Shown here: piece after piece, positions 1 through 6,055 of the stretch | Layout: each line of letters starts with the position of its first letter | How positions within the stretch are numbered: the stretch's first letter is position 1 | Source of the DNA: JBBPYR01 sp038199755 | GTDB taxonomy: Bacteria; Chloroflexota; Ktedonobacteria; Ktedonobacterales; Ktedonobacteraceae | Assembly (NCBI GenBank): GCA_038199755.1 | Contig: JBBPYR010000167.1 | Coordinates: 1 to 13,750 of the forward strand | Length of the DNA: 13,750 nt | Direction of reading: 5' to 3' | The notes under the pieces: generated by a model | Told to the model about the DNA's origin: nothing | Database searches by the model: none | Seen by the model: only the letters and a program-made list of their open reading frames with translations | Made by a program: the position numbers and the translations under genes

Positions 1-261
1 CGCCGAGACATCGTCATGATGCCGCAGAACTTTCACACTCTCACTAAGCCGTCCTAGAACACCGCTGTTCTGTCCAACCGTCGCTTAGCCCTTAGTCGCT
101 CATCCAACCCGTTTCGCGAGGTATTCAGTTGTTTAGGTGCTTTGAAGTTTCTCAAAACCTCTTATTTCCATGATACCATTTTATTTCCAAATTATCAACA
201 ATTTTCACACTAATTCCAAATCAGTATTTAATTCCCGAAATTGCTTTTCTTTTCTTCATGC
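1..261. other. AT-rich intergenic region, no gene seen
   Basis: No gene can be supported here. Reading from base 1 in the first plus-strand frame gives 18 codons before a TAG at 55-57, which could be the tail of a gene starting outside the window, but nothing in it is recognisable. A small hairpin with 6-bp arms (AGAACA/TGTTCT, 56-71) lies just after that stop and has no U-tract. Bases 150-261 are strongly AT-rich and lead into the promoter of the next gene. Confidence 0.5.
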
Positions 262-290
262 TTTACAATTTCAAAAACGAGGTTTATAAT
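262..290 (+). promoter_or_regulatory. Sigma-70 type promoter of the HTH-GNAT gene
   Basis: TTTACA (262-267) and a perfect TATAAT (285-290) are separated by exactly 17 bp, so transcription should begin near 297. This settles the start codon of the gene downstream: a possible TTG start at 241 lies upstream of the promoter and cannot be on this transcript, while the ATG at 328 is about 30 nt into it. Confidence 0.8.
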
Positions 291-327
291 GTTTTTCCAA
301 AGTGGCATGTTATTATCAGGAGACAGT

Positions 328-1701
328 ATGGAAACCATTTATATCACAGCGAAAGAGGCAATGGAGATATTAGACTTGCCTACAACGACTTTTTACAGAG
401 AAGTAGAGGCAGGTACTATTCCTCACAGGCTCGACAAGGGCAAAAAAAGAGGGATGCTTTTTCCGAAAGATGCGATAGAGCTACATGCTCAAATGAAGAA
501 AAAGAGCAAGAAAAAGGTCGTACATCACTCATTTACACCAGCGACCAATGCAGATATATGGGCAGCAATTGAAAACGCTCGACAGATTTATGGTGATGAT
601 GACATTATTCCTTATCGTAAGGTGTTGGAGTGGAGAGAAATTAACGATGAAATGACGATGTGTATTAAAGAAGATGGTCAGTTTGTCGGTAGCACAACCA
701 TCATGCCGCTCGACGAGCGCGTGATACATGACTTGCTTTATGATAGGTTAAGAGAGCAAAACATCCCGAACCGAGCAGTAAAGAAATGGACAGACAGACG
801 CCTCTCTGCCTATATCGCCAGCATAACCGTTGAGCCATCAGAAGACCTTGAACTCGATAAGGAAAGAGGTACATTTCTTCTCAGGCATACAATTAAATGG
901 GCCATTACCCTTTCTCATCAGTATGACATCAAAAACTGGTATGGAATTGGAACAACACCTGTAGGACAAAAAATCTTAGAGGAGCTAGGATTTAAAGAAG
1001 TCATCTCGTTAGAAGATGGCAATAGAAAAGGATATGTCTTAGACAATCTACACAGTTCAAAACTTATCACGCAGTTTACGAAAGACATGGAAAGCCAAGA
1101 TTTATTACTTTCCGATCAGAGGACAACATTTATGAAAGCAACAGCCGCAGATATTCTTGACGAGTATAACCTTGCTACGTCGATGTTTGGGGATGCAACG
1201 CATGATATCCCAACACGACGCGCATGGTTAAAGCAAAATTCCGCTACTGATTTTATTGTGAGAGATCGTCAGCGGCTTGTTGGTTTCCTGAATATGCTTC
1301 CAGTAAAGCACAAGACGCTTATGAGGTTTATCAGAGGAGAAATCAGAGGATGGGAAATCCCCGCCGAGGATGTTCTACCCTACGCGCCAGGAAGCAAAGT
1401 AGAATGTATTATCATGGGTATGGCAACCATCCCTGATGTTCAAATAGGCCAACGCGCACGCTACGGACAAAGGCTTATCATGGGGGTCATCCGCTTTGTA
1501 CGCGAACTGGCAGAGCAGAACGTCACGATCACCAAGTTCTACGCAACCAGCTCCACACCCACAGGAATAGCAATCCTAGAAAATGCTCAGTTCACAAAAA
1601 TTGGACAAATCGGGAAACGTATCGCATTTGAGCTTGATACCATGCAAAGTGATGCACCTCTTGCAAAGCAGTATAGAGAGATGTTGCAGGTACCCAACTA
1701 A
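328..1701 (+). CDS. HTH (excisionase/MerR-like) protein with two GNAT-like domains
   Basis: Protein of 457 residues. Residues 5-52 form a winged helix-turn-helix of the excisionase/MerR-like type (ITAKEAMEILDLPTTTFYRE, then a basic wing), so it probably binds DNA. A lysine-rich linker (57-63) follows. Residues about 75-240 and 270-438 look like two diverged GNAT acetyltransferase folds. Each has the late element TP-x-G-x-x-I-L-E (210-218 and 410-418) followed by the strand that usually comes next. The classical acetyl-CoA pyrophosphate loop is poorly conserved, so enzymatic activity is uncertain. I chose the ATG at 328 because AGGAGA (318-323) precedes it and the promoter lies at 262-290. The gene is monocistronic, ending in a terminator. 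A decayed paralogue lies at 2636-2846. The function is unknown; an acyl-sensing or acyl-transferring regulator is an inference. Confidence 0.8.
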   Translation: METIYITAKEAMEILDLPTTTFYREVEAGTIPHRLDKGKKRGMLFPKDAIELHAQMKKKSKKKVVHHSFTPATNADIWAAIENARQIYGDDDIIPYRKVLEWREINDEMTMCIKEDGQFVGSTTIMPLDERVIHDLLYDRLREQNIPNRAVKKWTDRRLSAYIASITVEPSEDLELDKERGTFLLRHTIKWAITLSHQYDIKNWYGIGTTPVGQKILEELGFKEVISLEDGNRKGYVLDNLHSSKLITQFTKDMESQDLLLSDQRTTFMKATAADILDEYNLATSMFGDATHDIPTRRAWLKQNSATDFIVRDRQRLVGFLNMLPVKHKTLMRFIRGEIRGWEIPAEDVLPYAPGSKVECIIMGMATIPDVQIGQRARYGQRLIMGVIRFVRELAEQNVTITKFYATSSTPTGIAILENAQFTKIGQIGKRIAFELDTMQSDAPLAKQYREMLQVPN

Positions 1702-1703
1702 GT

Positions 1704-1762
1704 AGAGCAAAACACCTGCGTCAACATTTCCCAACAGAGAAGACGCAGGTGTTTCTTTTGCT
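1704..1762 (+). terminator. Intrinsic terminator after the HTH-GNAT gene
   Basis: Perfect 13-bp inverted arms (1710-1722 and 1742-1754) enclose a 19-nt loop, followed by TTCTTTTG. It begins 8 nt after the stop codon. The outer flanks are partly complementary (GAGCAAA / TTTTGCTC), and A-runs precede the left arm, so it may also act on the convergent coiled-coil gene. Confidence 0.8.
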
Positions 1763-1790
1763 CATTTTCCATGTATGTCTATATCGAGTG

Positions 1791-2198
1791 CTAGGGTTTT
1801 TCGGGCAAGCGGGCTAAAATTTGAGCTAGCATAGTCTCTACAGAAACAAAACGAGCATCAACAGTGTTAAAACCTCGATGCACCTCGGTTTGCAATTGAC
1901 GCACCTCGGTTTGCAATTGACGCACCTCGGTTTGCAATGCTATAATTTTGCCCTCTACCTGAACCTCTACCCTTTCACGAAGTTCAGCTAATTGTAGGTT
2001 CGTCAATTCATCGTGAGCCATCAATGCCTGAAAAATCTTATCGTTCTTTTCACTGATACGCTCAAGCATGGCCTTGTTGACCAATCCACCTATAGCAATG
2101 GTATGTAATTCAATCTTCTGTTTAAGATCATCATTCTCATGCTTGAGATACGCATGTTCTTGCTCAAGAGCCGTGAGCCGATCTTCATAGTTAGACAC
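1791..2198 (-). CDS. Small coiled-coil protein with a heptad tandem repeat
   Basis: A 135-residue, highly charged protein, mostly alpha-helical, without signal peptide or membrane segment. Residues 4-35 and 68-108 have heptad spacing of hydrophobic residues typical of coiled coils. Residues 88-108 contain three copies of LQTEVRQ (the last ends VHRG), encoded by a 21-bp tandem repeat. The C-terminal segment (109-135) is another amphipathic helix. I chose the GTG start at 2196-2198 because GGAGG (2205-2209 on the plus strand) sits 6 nt upstream. A longer reading from an ATG at 2223-2225 would place that site inside the gene. The layout recalls small bacterial coiled-coil adaptor proteins, but I recognise no family and assign no function. 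Confidence 0.75.
   Translation of the reverse strand: MSNYEDRLTALEQEHAYLKHENDDLKQKIELHTIAIGGLVNKAMLERISEKNDKIFQALMAHDELTNLQLAELRERVEVQVEGKIIALQTEVRQLQTEVRQLQTEVHRGFNTVDARFVSVETMLAQILARLPEKP
1881..1938. repeat. 21-bp tandem repeat, 2.8 copies, in coding DNA
   Basis: Copies run 1881-1901, 1902-1922 and 1923-1938 (partial) with no mismatch between them. The unit equals seven codons, so each gain or loss adds or removes one coiled-coil heptad without changing the frame. A diverged half-copy (ACCTCGATG) lies just before it. Confidence 0.95.
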
Positions 2199-2246
2199 TG
2201 TTTTCCTCCAAAGTCCACAATGCAAAAACCATCATCTATCCAGAGT

Positions 2247-2275
2247 AGTATAACAGATTTTTACATTGCTTGCAT
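2247..2275 (-). promoter_or_regulatory. Probable promoter of the coiled-coil gene
   Basis: On the minus strand TATACT (plus 2247-2252) lies about 50 nt upstream of the GTG start. About 17 bp further upstream there is only a weak ATGCAA-like -35 element. The position is right and the -10 is good; the -35 is not convincing. Confidence 0.4.
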
Positions 2276-2311
2276 GTGCTAAAAGCGAACAACAACTAGG
2301 GAAGTGCAGAG

Positions 2312-2333
2312 CAAAAACACACACGTGTTTTTG
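2312..2333. other. Small perfect hairpin
   Basis: CAAAAACAC (2312-2320) and GTGTTTTTG (2325-2333) are perfect 9-bp arms around a 4-nt loop. The T-run is inside the stem and no plus-strand gene precedes it, so it is either an orphan terminator or a relic. Its GAGCAAAAACAC flank resembles the terminator at 1704-1762, which suggests a shared origin. Confidence 0.45.
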
Positions 2334-2370
2334 TTCTCCAACAGAAAGACAATTTGCTTTCTCTTTGCTC

Positions 2371-2433
2371 TTGACAGCTTTATTGACAGTTTAACCCGTA
2401 AACAAGTGTTAAAATCATTAGACCGCATTAGAC
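2371..2433. repeat. Clustered short direct repeats
   Basis: TTGACAG occurs at 2371-2377 and 2383-2389 (12 bp apart) and CATTAGAC at 2416-2423 and 2426-2433 (10 bp apart). The second TTGACA could be a -35 element, but no good -10 follows at 16-18 bp. Helically phased repeats like these are typical of protein-binding sites. Beside the tRNA-like end at 2510 they could be arm-type recombinase sites, which is an inference. Confidence 0.4.
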
Positions 2434-2509
2434 AAAAATAGGTGTTGTTTGAGCGTGAAAGAGCCATCAGACAAGGCAGGAAGCCACTCTAAAAGAGAGG
2501 TGAATGTCT

Positions 2510-2531
2510 TTCGAGTCCCCCTTTCGGCACC
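2510..2531 (+). other. tRNA-Leu-like 3' end, possible attachment-site scar
   Basis: The order TTCGAGT (2510-2516), CCCCC (2517-2521), TTTCGGC (2522-2528), A, CC has exactly the geometry of tRNA positions 54-75: T-loop, 3' T-stem strand, 3' acceptor strand, discriminator, CC. Leucine tRNAs commonly begin GCCGA and end TCGGCACC, and this end fits them. The rest of a tRNA is absent: the bases before 2510 do not pair with the T-stem, and no GCCGAA or D-arm occurs about 85 nt upstream. A terminator begins 17 nt downstream, as after a real tRNA gene. It is best explained as the 3' tRNA fragment left at the distal end of an element integrated into a tRNA-Leu gene. Chance similarity is possible. Confidence 0.5.
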
Positions 2532-2547
2532 CCGTATCCGTACGACG

Positions 2548-2590
2548 ACATCGCAAGACGCTTCTAGAGCCACTTGCGATGTTTTTATTT
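2548..2590 (+). terminator. Orphan intrinsic terminator downstream of the tRNA-like end
   Basis: Perfect 10-bp arms ACATCGCAAG (2548-2557) and CTTGCGATGT (2573-2582) with a 15-nt loop run straight into TTTTTATTT. No plus-strand protein gene ends before it. The only upstream feature it could serve is the tRNA-Leu-like 3' end or a short non-coding RNA from the repeat region. Confidence 0.75.
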
Positions 2591-2635
2591 CCCCGTCAAA
2601 GTTAAACATACGACAAATGTTACGACAATTGCCCC

Positions 2636-2846
2636 ATGTGTATTAAAGGAGATGGTCAGTTCGTCGGCAGCACAACGATAACGATTATGCCACTCAATGA
2701 ACGTGTGATACATGACTTACTCTATGATAGATTAAGAGAGCAAAACATCCCGAACCAAGCCGTCAAGAAATAGATAGACAGACGCCTCTCTGCCTATATC
2801 GTTGAACCATCGATAACCTCGAATGAGATAAGGTATAATGGTACCA
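2636..2846 (+). pseudogene. Relic of a second HTH-GNAT gene
   Basis: This stretch closely matches the region from about 658 to 865 of the intact HTH-GNAT gene, covering its residues 111 to about 183 in the first GNAT-like domain. It reads CIKGDGQFVGSTT, two extra residues, then IMPLNERVIHDLLYDR and onward. A TAG (2771-2773) replaces the tryptophan codon at residue 154, a 12-bp deletion follows the AYI codons, and the similarity fades after about 2846. There is no start, no HTH and no second half, so it cannot encode a working protein. It shows that at least two copies of this family once existed here. Confidence 0.85.
2834..2839 (+). promoter_or_regulatory. Possible -10 element of the isomerase operon
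   Basis: A perfect TATAAT lies at the end of the GNAT relic, about 100 nt upstream of the first operon gene. The intact paralogue lacks this hexamer at the matching place, so it arose in the relic. No convincing -35 is seen 16-18 bp upstream, so the call is tentative. Confidence 0.3.
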
Positions 2847-2938
2847 GTTTCCTGGGCTGGTTGTTAAGCGATTGCTTGCTTTAGCCGCTATGTCTTGTCC
2901 TGGGAAATCTCGATCACGTTGGAAAGGACACAACACCC

Positions 2939-3841
2939 TTGAGGAATATTCTGGTTGGCTGCGGCCAAATTACCTGGATCAGATTTACGGCGAGCGGGGC
3001 CGAGTGGCTTGCACCCGAGGAGCAAGTTCTGAGCGAGATCGCGCAAGCAGGCTATGACGGCGCGCCTGCAAGTCCAGAAGGGGAACGCTCGGCGCAGCAG
3101 ACCAGCGAGCTCTACGCACGCTACGGGCTGCGACCAGCACCGGGATATATCGGGACGGCATTCTGGGATAAAGAGCGACGCGACGAGATACTGGAACGTG
3201 TACGACAACATGCCTCCTTTGCGCGTGCGGTCGGCTGCACCGAACTCTATGTGGCACCGGGAGGCTTCGACTACGTGACACGCAGTGGGAAGCCACGCAA
3301 TCAGCTAGCAGGACATGTGCGGCCCGAAGACAGCCTCACGAACGAAGAGTTTCAGATCTTTGCCGAGACGCTGAATCTGGTCGGCGCAATCACCCTGGCT
3401 GAAGGGGTACGCAGTTGCTTCCATAATCATGTCGGCACCGTGATCGAAACACGCGAGGAGATCGACCGCTTGCTCAAGCTCACCGATCCCGACTTGGTTT
3501 TTCTTGGTCCCGACACTGGACACCTCGCCTGGGCTGGTGCCGATCCGGTTGCCTTTTGCCGCGACTACGCCAAACGGATTAAGACGCTCCATATCAAGGA
3601 TATCGCTGCCGATGTGCGCGAACGTGGACGGGATACCAGCTGGGATTACAGCACCTTCTCGCAGCAAGGCATCTTTGTCGAGCTCGGCGAAGGCTGTGTT
3701 TCCTTCCCGGAAATCTTCGCCATCCTACAAGCGGTAGCCTTCTCAGGGTGGCTCATCGTCGAGACAGATGTCACCCAGAAGCCAACGGCACGCGAAAGTG
3801 TCACCATCAGCCGTGCTTATTTGCGCACACTCGGGCTGTAA
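2939..3841 (+). CDS. Sugar phosphate isomerase/epimerase (IolE-like TIM barrel)
   Basis: A 300-residue protein of the xylose isomerase-like TIM-barrel superfamily (AP_endonuc_2), closest in style to inosose dehydratase and related sugar epimerases. The N-terminal strand ILVGCGQITW is the usual start of this family and supports the TTG at 2939, with GGAAAGGA (2921-2928) 10 nt upstream. Candidate metal and catalytic residues are H162 and H164 (FHNHVGT), D192 (GPDTGHLAWAG), H218 (LHIKD) and E276 (IVETD). Assigning them is inference from family patterns. The length is normal and there is no signal peptide, so it is cytoplasmic. It lies 15 bp upstream of an oxidoreductase gene with which it must be co-transcribed; such pairs interconvert polyols or rare sugars by oxidation and dehydration or epimerisation. 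The substrate cannot be told. Confidence 0.85.
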   Translation: MRNILVGCGQITWIRFTASGAEWLAPEEQVLSEIAQAGYDGAPASPEGERSAQQTSELYARYGLRPAPGYIGTAFWDKERRDEILERVRQHASFARAVGCTELYVAPGGFDYVTRSGKPRNQLAGHVRPEDSLTNEEFQIFAETLNLVGAITLAEGVRSCFHNHVGTVIETREEIDRLLKLTDPDLVFLGPDTGHLAWAGADPVAFCRDYAKRIKTLHIKDIAADVRERGRDTSWDYSTFSQQGIFVELGEGCVSFPEIFAILQAVAFSGWLIVETDVTQKPTARESVTISRAYLRTLGL

Positions 3842-3856
3842 GAGGAGAGCATCACA

Positions 3857-4879
3857 ATGGCACCATTTCGAGTCGGTATCATCGGCTGTGGCCGCCCGTG
3901 GAAGTCGCAAGGGGCATCAGGTTTCGGGATGTCCCATTTCCATGCTCAAGGCTACACCGCCTCTGCCGAGACCACAATCGTCGCACTGGCCGATATCAAT
4001 CTGGAGAATGCGCGTGCGTTTCAGGCCGAGCACGGCGGGGAACACATCTACGCCGACTACCAAGAGATGCTGGCACAGGAGCATCTCGACATCGTCAGCA
4101 TCTGCACATGGCCGCACCTTCATGCACCCATGGTCATCGCGGCAACTGAGGCGGGCGTCAAGGCGATCCACTGCGAGAAGCCGATGGCACCCTCCTATGC
4201 CGAGGCACTCCGCATGGTTGATAGCTGTCAGGCGCATGGGACCCAACTGACCTTCAACCACCAGCGACGCTTCGGTGCCCCCTTCCGCGCCGCACGCGAC
4301 CTGCTCAGGGCAGGCACCATCGGGCAACTGCAACGACTTGAAGGCACATGCGATAACCTCTTCGACTGGGGTACGCACTGGTTCGATATCTTCGGCTTCT
4401 ATAACGACGAAACTCCCGTTACATGGGTGATTGGTCAGGTCGATTGGCGTGGCGGAGCGACCATCTTTGGGGTCTCGGTCGAGGGCCAAGGGCTCAGCCT
4501 CTTCGCCTACGAAAACGGAGTGCAAGGTCTGTTGCTCACAGGTCACGGCACTGAGCACAAACTGAGCAACCGTCTCGTTGGCAGCGATGGCGTGATCGAA
4601 ATGACCCTCGGCGCGACCGCGCTACGAGTCTGGGGAAAAGGGGATACGGACTGGCACGAGGTCCAGGTTGCCCAAAAAACGAGCGATAATCTTGGCGAAC
4701 TCGTTGGGCAAGGCGTGCTGGATGCGATCGATGCGCTCAAGAATGGTCGTGAGCCGGAGCTTTCGGCAGGTCGCGCCCTCCGCGCCACCGAAGTGCTGTT
4801 TGCGACCTACGAGTCGAGCCGTCGCGGTGGGCGTTGCGAGTTGCCACTTGCAGCCCTCGCCTCTCCTTTCCCCGTATAA
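3857..4879 (+). CDS. Gfo/Idh/MocA family NAD(P)-dependent oxidoreductase
   Basis: A 340-residue protein. Residues 1-120 form a Rossmann fold with a modified dinucleotide loop (G8-I-I/G10-C-G12 in VGIIGCGRPW) and an acidic residue after the second strand (ALADI, D47), which favours NAD. The family hallmark EKP is at 107-109 (HCEKPMA). The C-terminal alpha/beta domain has FNHQRRF (133-139) and the substrate-site motif GTHWFDIF (172-179), where H174 and D177 are likely catalytic. AGGAG (3843-3847) lies 9 nt before the ATG and 2 nt after the upstream stop, so the two genes form an operon. The enzyme probably oxidises a hydroxyl of a sugar, inositol or its acid. An insertion after the glycine loop (residues 13-24) is slightly unusual. 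Confidence 0.9.
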   Translation: MAPFRVGIIGCGRPWKSQGASGFGMSHFHAQGYTASAETTIVALADINLENARAFQAEHGGEHIYADYQEMLAQEHLDIVSICTWPHLHAPMVIAATEAGVKAIHCEKPMAPSYAEALRMVDSCQAHGTQLTFNHQRRFGAPFRAARDLLRAGTIGQLQRLEGTCDNLFDWGTHWFDIFGFYNDETPVTWVIGQVDWRGGATIFGVSVEGQGLSLFAYENGVQGLLLTGHGTEHKLSNRLVGSDGVIEMTLGATALRVWGKGDTDWHEVQVAQKTSDNLGELVGQGVLDAIDALKNGREPELSAGRALRATEVLFATYESSRRGGRCELPLAALASPFPV

Positions 4880-4955
4880 GCACCCTCGACGTTAGACCGA
4901 TAGTAGCCTTGTTCGTAACAGAGATCAGCCTCGTATCTCACCCGTTTTGTCTTGT

Positions 4956-5023
4956 AATCTAATGGAGCGCGTTTACGGCACCCGGTGAACTAGCCGGATG
5001 TCGTAAACGCGCTCCATCAGATT
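4956..5023. terminator. Long bidirectional palindromic terminator
   Basis: Two 30-nt arms (4956-4985 and 4994-5023) are complementary except at three positions, around an 8-nt loop. It lies between the convergent oxidoreductase and nitroreductase genes, 76 nt and 11 nt from their stops. There is only a weak T-run on either side (TTTGTGTTTG on plus, TTACAAG on minus), so termination would rest on stem stability. A cruciform or processing signal is possible. Confidence 0.7.
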
Positions 5024-5034
5024 TGTGTTTGTTG

Positions 5035-5658
5035 CTAGATAGCCGCGTCAGGAGCAGGTTGCTGCCAAAGCCCCTCGAAGACAAATTCATTGAGTGGCTT
5101 GCGCACACGAGGAGCCAGTTCGCGCTCACGCAACTGCTCGGAGAGCTGATCTGGTATACCAGGATAGCCAAGCGCAATCATAACAAGAGGGGTATTGCCT
5201 TCTGGAATGTTGAGTTCGATCTTCGCTTTATTGGCATCAAAACCAGCCATTGGATGCGCTACCAGACCCAGTGCAACAGCCTGTGTCAACAGGTTGGCGG
5301 TTGCCATACCAGTGTCATGATAACTATAGCTTTCTGTTCCAAGGCGCGTATATAGCTGCGCAACAACAAGTATAAGGACTGGAGCCGAATGAGTCCAGAC
5401 TGCATTAAACTCCCATAAAAGAGAAGTAAAACGCGCATAGTCCTCAGCATTCTCTTTGGTGGCAAAAAGGAAATGCCAGGGTTGCTGATTACCCGCCGAA
5501 GCTGCCCAACGCGCAGCCTCAAATAGGCTATGGAGGGTCTCACGCTCGACTGGCTTGTCGGCGAAAGCGCGCGGACTCCAACGCTCACTAAGCAGTTCAT
5601 GTATAGGATGATCCGTCTCCGCTGGTTTACGCGCTGAAAGAGTATTGGTACTAACCAC
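5035..5658 (-). CDS. Nitroreductase family protein (FMN-dependent)
   Basis: A 207-residue single-domain nitroreductase. Enzymes of this family are usually homodimers that reduce nitro compounds, quinones or flavins with NAD(P)H. The FMN-binding motif is ERWSPRAF (25-32; R26, S28, R30 contact the phosphate in relatives). WAASAGNQQPW (51-61) is the second conserved block. YHDTGMATANLLTQAVALGL (113-132) is the dimer helix. HPMAGFD (135-141) and ALGYPG (162-167) close the fold. The start is a GTG (5656-5658) with AAAGGA on the minus strand about 11 nt upstream. No ATG fits better. It is a single-gene unit with a very good promoter and an operator-like inverted repeat. The substrate is unknown. 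Confidence 0.92.
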   Translation of the reverse strand: MVSTNTLSARKPAETDHPIHELLSERWSPRAFADKPVERETLHSLFEAARWAASAGNQQPWHFLFATKENAEDYARFTSLLWEFNAVWTHSAPVLILVVAQLYTRLGTESYSYHDTGMATANLLTQAVALGLVAHPMAGFDANKAKIELNIPEGNTPLVMIALGYPGIPDQLSEQLRERELAPRVRKPLNEFVFEGLWQQPAPDAAI

Positions 5659-5683
5659 TATTAAAAAGTTCCTTTCGGGAAGA

Positions 5684-5702
5684 TACTAATTTTTTGTTAG
5701 TA
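5684..5702 (-). promoter_or_regulatory. Candidate operator TACTAA-N7-TTAGTA at the nitroreductase start site
   Basis: A perfect 6-bp inverted repeat with a 7-bp spacer covers the predicted transcription start (near 5698) just downstream of the -10 box, an ideal place for a repressor. The form resembles, from memory, operators of HxlR/DUF24-type quinone-sensing repressors such as Bacillus YodB, which control nitroreductases. No such regulator gene is in the window. Confidence 0.5.
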
Positions 5703-5704
5703 GC

Positions 5705-5733
5705 ATTGTAACCGATAGCCTTGCGAATGTCAA
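5705..5733 (-). promoter_or_regulatory. Near-consensus promoter of the nitroreductase gene
   Basis: Read on the minus strand: a perfect TTGACA (plus 5728-5733), a 17-bp spacer and TACAAT (plus 5705-5710). The transcript would start near 5698 and carry a 40-nt leader. The strength of the promoter suggests that repression sets its level. Confidence 0.85.
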
Positions 5734-6055
5734 GTCTGTTACATAATGTGCCAGAGCTGTTGTAGAGCCTATAGGGATCAGCCCTGCAAAACAAGAACCC
5801 CTCTATGAGAGGTTCTGAAAAAGTGATAGAATCGAAGAGTTGGGGAAAAATTGCATTTCCATGAAAGAATAGTGTATACTTACCATGTCTCCTACTCCTT
5901 TTCGTTAGCCATGACCCTTCTATGAAAACAGCCTTCAAGGACATCCCATCTGAGAGCAGATCCATTTTATGTTAAGAGGTGTCTCTGGAATACAACATTA
6001 AAGGAGTATACTATTCTACCTTGTCCAGACTACAGCTCAATTTGAAAGTATTACC
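5734..6055. other. Intergenic region with a hairpin and promoter-like sites
   Basis: No protein gene is supported. Arms 5794-5803 and 5807-5816 form a 10-bp hairpin with one mismatch and a 3-nt loop; on the minus strand it is followed by TTGTTTTG and could be a terminator, though no minus-strand gene precedes it. On the plus strand TATACT (6007-6012) follows an AAAGGAG run and may be a second, nearer promoter for the 75-residue gene. Three very short ATG frames (5885, 5911, 5922; 7, 4 and 17 codons) follow the promoter at 5851-5880 but lack ribosome-binding sites. Confidence 0.4.
5851..5880 (+). promoter_or_regulatory. Possible promoter for the 75-residue gene
   Basis: TTGCAT (5851-5856), an 18-bp spacer and TATACT (5875-5880). 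Transcription would start near 5887 and give a leader of about 170 nt before the ATG at 6056. Confidence 0.45.

Noticed and set aside
1..57. C-terminal tail of a plus-strand gene
   Set aside because: Eighteen codons before a stop are too few to recognise and could be chance.
241..327. TTG start at 241 adding 29 residues to the HTH-GNAT protein
   Set aside because: The near-consensus promoter (262-290) lies inside this extension and a good Shine-Dalgarno precedes the ATG at 328.
1881..1938. CRISPR-like array
   Set aside because: The 21-bp units are directly adjacent without spacers and encode heptads in a good coding frame.
2447..2531. Complete tRNA-Leu gene
   Set aside because: Only the 3' end fits. 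The T-stem 5' strand, anticodon arm, D-arm and 5' acceptor strand are absent.
2449..2646. 65-residue plus-strand ORF
   Set aside because: It runs through the intrinsic terminator at 2548-2590, has no convincing start and no protein-like composition. A 34-codon ATG frame at 2503 was rejected for the same reason.
3917..4558. 213-residue minus-strand ORF
   Set aside because: It lies opposite the well-supported Gfo/Idh/MocA gene and is a shadow of its GC-rich codons.
5651..5965. 104-residue minus-strand ORF upstream of the nitroreductase
   Set aside because: It contains the nitroreductase promoter and operator and overlaps its start; no ribosome-binding site or recognisable domain.
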